Of a DNA stretch of 64,000 nucleotides, positions 57,013 through 64,000 are shown one piece after another. A program made the position numbers and the translations under genes. Numbering within the stretch: position 1 is the stretch's first letter; each line of letters starts with the position of its first letter. This stretch comes from Gibbula magus. Taxonomy: Eukaryota; Mollusca; Gastropoda; Trochida; Trochidae. The stretch spans positions 66,524,420 to 66,588,419 of the forward strand of contig OW388289.1 in NCBI GenBank assembly GCA_936450465.1, written 5' to 3'. The notes below the pieces were generated by a model. It searched no databases. It saw nothing but the letters and a program-made list of their open reading frames with translations, and was not told the DNA's origin.

Positions 57013-57968
57013 TTAAGGTGCCAGTTAAATCACGTGTGTATGTTATTCAGTTCCTCTAACTTCAGTGATTAGCTCTATTTACTATAAATGACTAGCATCG
57101 TTTACATGTCCTTATATCTACTACAACATATATTGTGTGTACGTTTATCAAATCAAATGTGCCACCAACCGTATTCTCAGGAATAAAAGTGGATCTGTCG
57201 GGATACGAACCCATTCGATCTGACACCATCCGATTATGGCCCATGATCTGATACATGTTCAGTTAGTCATCAAATGAGAGCTTCTGTTGTGAGAAGATAT
57301 GAGAAACCAACCTGTAACATTAGGAACGTGTTAACGAATGATTCCAAATGCGTTCAAAGTGGTGATCGTTTAAAAAGGTGTTATGCAATGTGTACGCTAA
57401 TGACATGGATGTTTCGACTCTAGAGGTACAGACCAAGAGCATGAACCTGTTCACGCGAACATTTTAATCAGACTTGGTAGTTTCAGCATGCAATCTTATC
57501 ATACCAGTTTTAGATGTTTATAGAAAAAATGGTTCAAAACAATCGCCATAACAAGAATACACTATGTCATTTTAGCGAATGTGACATTCCTCTTTATCTG
57601 TCAAAATACCCTTATTGTATAACATCATTTTGCAATGTCGGCGTACGTATCGAGAGCATGTCATGACAAAATGTTTTCTGAACATAATCTACGTTCTAGC
57701 AGTGAAAGGTCATCCTTTGATCTGCGGAGATAAACACTTTGAAGGCAATTTTCAACAATGCTATTTCCCTAGGGATTTAGCAGTCTTAGTACAAAAACCA
57801 GTGGGAGCAGCGCTTGCATTACCTGAGGTGTGATCAAATAACAAAGCAGCAATAAATCTCTCAAACACAGCAACACATGCCGTGTTGTAATCTTCAAAGA
57901 ATGTCGACATGCCTTGGCCATTTCTGCCACCTACATGTACAAGAAGGTCGCCGTAACACGTTATTTGA
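57013..57968. other. Unassigned DNA
   Basis: On the minus strand near 57,190-57,260, GGGTTCGTATCCC resembles the T-arm and B-box of a tRNA-derived SINE, but D-arm and acceptor pairing are not convincing. Nothing else is supported. Confidence 0.45.
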
Positions 57969-58334
57969 TTGACATATTTGAGAGAGCGTCTTGAGAAATT
58001 AACAATAGAAAAAGAGCATCATGATATACTAAAAGACAGCGAAGACCCTTTGACATACATATGTCATAATCAAAGTATTGAACTATTGACAATATTTTGT
58101 TATAAAGTTTTAAAGTTATCAGAAACGACTGATTGTCTTACAGCTCAAGTCCTGTGTCAACTAACTCAAACAGAGTGTATATCACATAAAATAGAAATAT
58201 TTCCTTGTAAAGGTGAATGTAACATGGTATCAGGTAGGAACATTAATGATGTTAATGGTGCAGAATGTCGAAATGGTCGAAGGACACAAGGTTTTCGGCG
58301 GTTTAAAGATATATTGCAATGCATATTATTCTGA
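57969..58334 (+). CDS. Candidate exon, unknown cysteine-containing ORF
   Basis: A 121-codon open frame whose middle part has protein-like composition: LTAQVLCQLTQTECISHKIE, then IFPCKGECNMVSGRN. An acceptor-like GATTGTCTTACAG lies at about 58,131-58,143 and a donor-like AACATG|GTATCA near 58,225, which would give a short Cys-bearing exon. I recognise no domain, and the ORF runs into a MITE-flanking sequence. It could be chance. Confidence 0.2.
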   Translation: MTYLRERLEKLTIEKEHHDILKDSEDPLTYICHNQSIELLTIFCYKVLKLSETTDCLTAQVLCQLTQTECISHKIEIFPCKGECNMVSGRNINDVNGAECRNGRRTQGFRRFKDILQCILF

Positions 58335-58368
58335 ACAGTATACAGAATTTCAAAGACTACAAGGATCA

Positions 58369-58490
58369 GCACAGGACAAAAAGTGGTGGAATCCGCTTGC
58401 CGGATCCTTCCGTATTCTCCAGGATCTGCCAATATTTGGTGGAATCCAGAAGGATCCGGCAAATGATTTCATCACTTTATGTCCTGTGCA
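58369..58490 (+). mobile_element. GGATCC-rich palindromic MITE, copy 3
   Basis: The best-bounded copy: GCACAGGACAAAAAGTGGTG at the left and its imperfect complement, ending TTTATGTCCTGTGC, at the right. The terminal inverted repeats are about 39 bp with few mismatches. The core differs by an extra GTGGAATCC unit. Comparing the three copies sets the family length near 122 bp. Confidence 0.8.
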
Positions 58491-60311
58491 GAATTCCATG
58501 CACAACTAACTATGTATAAATGAACTTTAATGTGACGAAAATAGTTAAAGTGGATAATGGAGCATATCTTAAAGCAATGAGGGGCAATTCTACATTGTCT
58601 TGTACATAACTATGTTTGCACTAGAAAGCATTTAATGATAATGAGGATACAGTGCGCATGCCCCTGTTTGATACATGGCCCAGGTGCTCCTCGCTCTATT
58701 ACCCTCATATAAAGGCAAGGTCAATTCATCGCTTGAGGGTCACCACTAACACAACGTTCACCACGTACCAACACGTACATTCTGAGTGAAAAGGTTTAGA
58801 ATAAAACGTATTGTCTCTCGACTCATGTCCAAGTGTGGGGCAGGGACTCCCTTTTACTATTACATTATACCATGTATACTACATAATGCACATCGATCAG
58901 GTTTTTTCTTGCAATACTTATAATTCAGTCTGAGTATTTGATGTACAATGAGCAAATGGACAACTAGTTGATGGAAATTTGAATGTCGGTGTCCCCTTTT
59001 GGAAAGAAAACGCTGGCTTTCGATGTGATTTACGCCACTTTTAGTCTTATTTCGTTTATATCACGACACTTAAGGGAAACATGAGATGCATCTGGAGGGC
59101 GGAGGCTGCAGAATATCAGACATTGTCGTCAGTGTCATCTCAAGAGGACACCTGTATTATAACAAAGTGTCCGAACGATGTCCAATACGAAGTTTTACTG
59201 AAACAATTCTGACATGGATGTGGTTGCTGCAAGTCCGCAACTCATTCTTAGCGTACTTCATACACTAACATGACAATTAGCAGCAATGACGCGATTGCTT
59301 GACAGTGTAAGATTTATTCCAATGATCTGATTACCAATTGCCGTCGGCCCAAGTGCACTGAGCATGCCATGTGCTTTGCGGACAAATGCACTGTATATAA
59401 ATAGACTGACAATGTTTAACTATTTAGAGTAAATGTATTTATATACAGCTTTAGTGCACACAAGCTTTGATCTTACATCCTTAAAGAACTGAAATCATGC
59501 CATTCTATTATTTCACATTAAATTATGATCTTTAAGCAATTAGTTTCTTATTTTGAAACTTTAAACATGAACTGTTAATCAGAATATGATGTTAAAGTAA
59601 AAACACATCAAGTTAATTTAGTAGAATTTATTGAGTCAAATCAGTTTATTTCATGAAATGATTTGAGACAGCAATATGTTAGCAAACTTTGAACTGACAG
59701 TAAATTTGATTAATAGGAACTTTAATTCCTTTGATCAAATTTCAAAAGATCGTAAGGCTGTCTACCAACGCTATCATGAAACAGGAGATATTTCTTTAAT
59801 CTATCTAATGACATCTAATGTGGTACATGAGCATATCATGAAAGATACTTTAAATATTGTTAAGAAGTTTTCAAATGCAGAAATCACACACGGTTTCATC
59901 AGGCTTAAATAACAGTATATGAATGTTTACTTTTGGGTGTTAACGTACCTAAACATCAGATACACTTTCAGGGGCGATGTACAACAGCTCATATTATGCT
60001 TATACAATTTAACTTATCGCAATAAACATGTCAAGTTGTGTCATGTGTTATATCAGCTTTCATTTGAACAAAAAACGTGTCTTTTGAATGTTCTTTGCTT
60101 CTCAGGTGCATTACTTCCAGTAAAACGAGAAATGGTAATCTTTTATTGATCAATCGTTATGATGACACTGATTAATAAACATACTGTCCAATAACAACGA
60201 ACACGTTATCCTTTTTTCCTGCGGAACCCTATAAGAGATTTATAGCTAGTCATGTTTGAAATCTCTCTGGCAGTCTTAATTAGTTTAAAGATATGCTAAC
60301 CTCAGGGGGTA
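58491..60311. other. Unassigned DNA
   Basis: Apart from the ORF listed at 59,676, nothing is recognised. An ORF at 59,919-60,149 has no motif. Confidence 0.45.
59676..59912 (+). CDS. Unrecognised 78-codon ORF
   Basis: Starts with ATG and has soluble-protein-like composition (FELTVNLINRNFNSFDQISK, DRKAVYQRYHETGDISLIYL, VVHEHIMKDTLNIVKKFS). No domain, splice signal or paralogue in this window supports it. Possibly a fragment of a gene or retroelement, possibly chance. Confidence 0.2.
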   Translation: MLANFELTVNLINRNFNSFDQISKDRKAVYQRYHETGDISLIYLMTSNVVHEHIMKDTLNIVKKFSNAEITHGFIRLK

Positions 60312-60526
60312 GACTTCGCGGAAATGATTCTGACAACAGTAAAGAATAACGACACAAAAGCATTGGATTACAAATCCACCCCAAAATAGTAGAAAAAAAC
60401 GTTTTTAAAAAATACTTCATTTTTACAGCCGCCAAACGTTTCATTAGCCAATCATCTGCTAACAGAGGTGTGACGTGTTACTCAGGAGTCCTTCTCAACG
60501 AGTAGCTGGCCTATGTTATTGTTTAC
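60312..60526 (+). repeat. Dispersed 220-bp repeat, copy 2
   Basis: Matches 34,134-34,355: GACTTCGCGGAAATGATTCT, AACGTTTTTAAAAAATACTT, CAGCCGCCAAACGTTTCATT and TGTGACGTGTTACTCAGGAG. Same orientation as copy 1. Confidence 0.75.
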
Positions 60527-62636
60527 ATTGTACACTCGTATAGCCGTCAGGTATTTTTCACTGATTTCACTTGTCAAAACAGCCTAAACGAGATAAAAGC
60601 TATTAGAAGCAATGTTGGCATATTCTGTTCAGTCGTTGATTAACTGTGGTTGTTGTACACATGTGTTTAGATTGTTTAGTCTCCGATAATATGGATATTT
60701 CAGCGTAAATCTACCGCCATTGTCTTTTCTTTGTTTCATTTTGAAGTGTCAGTTCTATAGAGTTACTGCGTGAATGTCCATCACTGACCATTTCCGTTAT
60801 GTCAGACTCTTATTCTAGCAATGAGTTCTCGCTTTAAACAACGTAAGTAAAGCGATAATAAAGATTTGAATGAAGAACAAGCGAATGTACCAAATGATCG
60901 GGATACACATCTCGTTACTATGTCTCACGTTTATCTATTCCATTATTTAACAGTTGAAATGAAACAACAGCACATATGTAGGATACTATCTCAACGTATT
61001 TTGATTCAATAAAACAAGTCATTAAACAATGTGTTTCCACAATTATACAAAATTGGATCGGCAAACAAACCAGAATTCATGCTTATCCTTCTTAACAAAA
61101 AACGAGACTTTTTGTATATATCTATATCATTTTACAAATTAAAAGAAATACATATCAATTGTTACACTACATTGTGATGATATTCTAACTAGTTCGCATG
61201 TAAACAACACTTTACGATGTCCTTATTGATTTAAATAACTAACCTGTTGTCACCATATGATTGCTAATCCATGTACATCGGTGTGCATCATACACAATAG
61301 TGAATGACAGGCTGCTATCACCGACGAAACAACAGAACATAATATTCTTCAATTTCGTTGGCTGAATATAACATTCCTAATTTCGATTGGCTCACTATGT
61401 CCAGACTGAATGTCGCCTATATGTGCATCCAGTATCACCCGTTACATCATATGACAGGACGTTGGCAATACCTTGACGCGCCACCTCTTATATAATTGAA
61501 CCGGTCAAGTGACCAATATCTGGCATCAAAGCAAAGGTGTTAATGCATTAAGCGCAATTAGTGAGTGTTGATTACATGACTAACTTCTGAACAATATAGA
61601 ATTAATACAGAAATTAAAAACTAGATTTTCAGCATTCTACATCAATATTTCATCGATTTTATCCAAATAACATTATATTGATGGAACAGAATCTGAAAGA
61701 AAATGTGTACCGAAAAAGAAAACGACCTTTTCGTTTCGATTTGAAATTAATAATCATGATTCCTTATCATAGATACACCATTGTAGGCTTTAAAATCTTT
61801 TGACATTGTCACCCGCCACATCTCTCTAAGTTGTATTACACTGAATAAAATAAGTGTCTCAATGTAAGTAATTGTAAATGTACAAAATTATAAATTTAAC
61901 GATAGCTCGATTTTTTCCCTCTAAAAACTGTTAACCAGTAAAAATGTTGAAAATTGTTTGATTTCTAAGTTATAATGCAATCATTCTTCTTATGAATAAA
62001 AAGTCACCATGAGAAATATTGACTCAGTAGACTTCAAACTATACAGGCCTCTTGAAACTTAAAATAAAGCACAACAAAAAAATAAATAATAGTAACGTTG
62101 ACAATTGCAATTATTCATTTCAAAGCATATACTAGCCTATAAGATAACCCAACGCTCCGCTCGATTGGTAAAAGAACCAAACTAAAACCAGCAACTGAAT
62201 ATCGAAAAATCCTTCAAAAACTCCGAACTTACTTCCTACAGACGCACAAATACCCATTCTATCGGAAACTTACAATGTCAAAAGTTGTTATTGTGTTTTA
62301 AACGAATCATCGACGAAAATCGACAAATCGCCTAAGGATTTCATTGTAGCAACTCCTGTGTATGACGTCACATCGCTTACGAAGGTTATGCTACACTGAG
62401 GGGCCGCGGAAAACTGTTTGAAGAATGAGATAATGAGCAGGCCAAATTTACTCACTTTGAACCGCGATATCTGGCTAAGTAGGTGACGCTTCGAAAGAAT
62501 AATTAGTGTTTTGTTTACTTGAAAGTATTGTCTATATGAATAAACGAATTAACATCGAACAAAACTTAGAGGTTCTATTATCTTTAATGTATGTTCTCAG
62601 TAATAGCGAACATCTGAATTGATTTTTTTTTATCTA
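60527..62636. other. AT-rich non-coding DNA
   Basis: No gene, RNA or element end recognised over 2.1 kb. Confidence 0.5.
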
Positions 62637-62740
62637 ATATGGAGTTCCACAGGGATCGGTATTTGGTCCCATTTTGTTTCTTGTTGAATAACTCACTTTT
62701 ATATGACTTACCTTCTTACCATACAGTGAACGTCAGTTCT
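62637..62740 (+). pseudogene. Reverse-transcriptase motif fragment (LINE)
   Basis: The plus-strand translation reads YGVPQGSVFGPILFLV and then a stop; after a frame change LLYDLPSYH follows. This is the GVPQGS-x-LGP-LF block of non-LTR reverse transcriptases, which precedes the YADD box. No other RT block is found on either side within reading distance, so this is a roughly 100-bp relic. Confidence 0.75.
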
Positions 62741-63257
62741 GAGTATAGGTACTATTATCTTTCCTTACAGTGAAATATTCGTTTTTGATTGGCTAACGGT
62801 CGTTACGTTTTTTCTTATGTACCCCGTCAGTCTCACGGTGTACAAATTTTATGTACCCCGCTGTCATAGTAACAACTAGCTAAGAGTAGGTGTCGCATCA
62901 TGGTCAGATGACGTTATAAAATGACGCACGCGGAGTTTTGAACAGTTCGATCAGCTGTTTACCAGTCTATTAATTACAAATTCATTTTCGCCTTATTTGC
63001 TGCTTGGTTTGGAAACAAATCTTATTTTGCATTGCTTGAACACTCAATTAAACTAATATTAACTCGTTTGAAGGCATGTAAAAGCTTGTAGTAATACGTT
63101 ATACGACTTTTAACATTTCAGTCGAGACGGATGACGCCATATTGTTTACTTTTAGGGTCAAGGTCATTCAAGCGATATCAGCTGATCAGTCACTCGCAGT
63201 CAAAACGCAATATCTATAATAATACCAATTTTATTGACATGACGGAAAGATAAATAC
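62741..63257. other. Unassigned DNA
   Basis: Contains two ATGTACCCCG words (about 62,816 and 62,852) that may be part of a small element. No gene recognised. Confidence 0.45.
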
Positions 63258-63389
63258 GTTGTATACTTCTCCCTCGGGTAATAAGGTCTCATGTACCATC
63301 TTTGTACCAGTGCCATCCCTGAAGGCTCGGGCGACACTGGTACAAAGGTGGTACATGAGACCGTATTTCCCTCGTGAGAAGCATACAAC
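63258..63389. mobile_element. 132-bp foldback element
   Basis: Inverted arms of about 55 bp. The left starts GTTGTATACTTCTCCCTCGG and the right ends GAGAAGCATACAAC. They are joined by a short centre near CTGAAGGCTCGGGCGA, with TGTACCAGTG/CACTGGTACA in the arms. Non-coding. The minus-strand ORF across it is produced by the palindrome. Confidence 0.85.
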
Positions 63390-64000
63390 TTATAGCGTCA
63401 GCCTGTTAAGCAAAATACATCGTAGTCCTGTGTGACAAATATGTAATTAGAAGTCCTGAATCATAAGTCAGTATGAACGACAAGCGACCATTTCCTCTCA
63501 GGACATGAGATCTCAACAACACTTCGACAGTTCAGTCATATCCTAGTTGCAACTAAGCATTCTGTGGATTACCTCAAAACTGAATTGTATTGTTGCAAAT
63601 AGTTCAAAATATAGCTGCAGGGGTTGTCAGAAAATAAGTCACTTCACTGTTTTGCAAAGTTCAGTTCAAGACTTTAATCTGCAAGACACAACATGACCAT
63701 CCACCATCACCTCGACCGTTCAGGTTCACAGCATGGTGTTTGTCTTACCCACGCATTGGCTGTTATGTTGACACAGGACAAATAATTCAATGTCTATATG
63801 GGAAGATGGACAGAGGGTAGTATTGTAACTTCTTCACTTAAACCTGTTACTGAACGTTGATCAATCATTGTTCTAACCCTTCTCGACTGGCAACTAAAAG
63901 TTGGCAAGTTGTCTTCTGCATTTAAACAAGTGATATATAATTGTCCGGCTAACGTTTACTTATTACAAACTATATTTATAACTAAGGAAAGCTTTCAGTC
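63390..64000. other. Unassigned DNA to window end
   Basis: No feature recognised. Confidence 0.5.

Noticed and set aside
57180..57265. Minus-strand tRNA-like sequence around GGGTTCGTATCCC
   Set aside because: The T-arm-like word is present, but the D-arm, anticodon arm and acceptor stem do not pair.

Overview
This 64 kb window is AT-rich eukaryotic DNA with no operons, no dense coding and no continuous ORF longer than about 172 codons. The likely source is an invertebrate, most plausibly a mollusc. The grounds are short motifs common in mollusc DNA, a dispersed repeat of the type seen in gastropods and bivalves (about 22,888-22,950), decayed non-LTR retrotransposons with short tandem tails, and many foldback and MITE-like elements. 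The species cannot be named from this sequence. Nothing here looks like an intact, confidently functional gene. Most of what can be recognised is mobile DNA and its debris, plus an amplified set of gene-like exon cassettes.

Region by region. 1-15 kb is mostly unassigned AT-rich DNA with scattered MITEs: a GGATCC-rich palindromic family at 2,961, 9,361 and 58,369; a TTAA-flanked family at 10,585 and 56,656; a long palindrome at 14.5 kb. 15.4-16.2 kb is a block rich in the pentamer ATCGT. 16.6-17.7 kb is a direct duplication whose second unit carries a 441-bp insertion with clean ends; a LINE tail follows at 17.7-18.15 kb. 20.8-21.4 kb holds the first copy of a two-exon cassette, read on the minus strand. 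23.4-32.2 kb is a nested repeat district. It holds three related elements built of about 170-bp internal repeats, a 2-kb element with inverted ends, an 825-bp TTAA element with a TATA box, two LINE remnants and a third tandem family. 34.8-49.0 kb is a gene-like amplification: cassette copies at 36.8, 41.3 and 46.2 kb inside a tandem direct duplication of about 4.85 kb (37,752-42,590 and 42,609-48,985). The second copy carries a 1,484-bp transposon that the first lacks. Cassette remnants continue at 51.5 kb (inverted) and 55.9 kb. 52.9-53.4 kb is an unusually GC-rich broken coding block. 54.1-55.8 kb is a broken Ulp1/C48-type cysteine protease ORF with a 444-bp tandem duplication and a 90-bp coding repeat. 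The last 8 kb hold a LINE tail, MITEs, an RT motif fragment and a foldback element.

How the parts fit. The repeat district appears to be layers of insertion, and in three places an empty or consensus site gives exact insertion ends. The cassette cluster is the best candidate for something biologically specific. Six loci share one terminal exon whose minus-strand frame (plus strand at 51.5 kb) stays open to a stop, and at least two share an upstream exon with a QSNDF motif. This is the pattern of a recently expanding and decaying multigene family. Its function is not recognised here, and several copies carry frameshifts or deletions.
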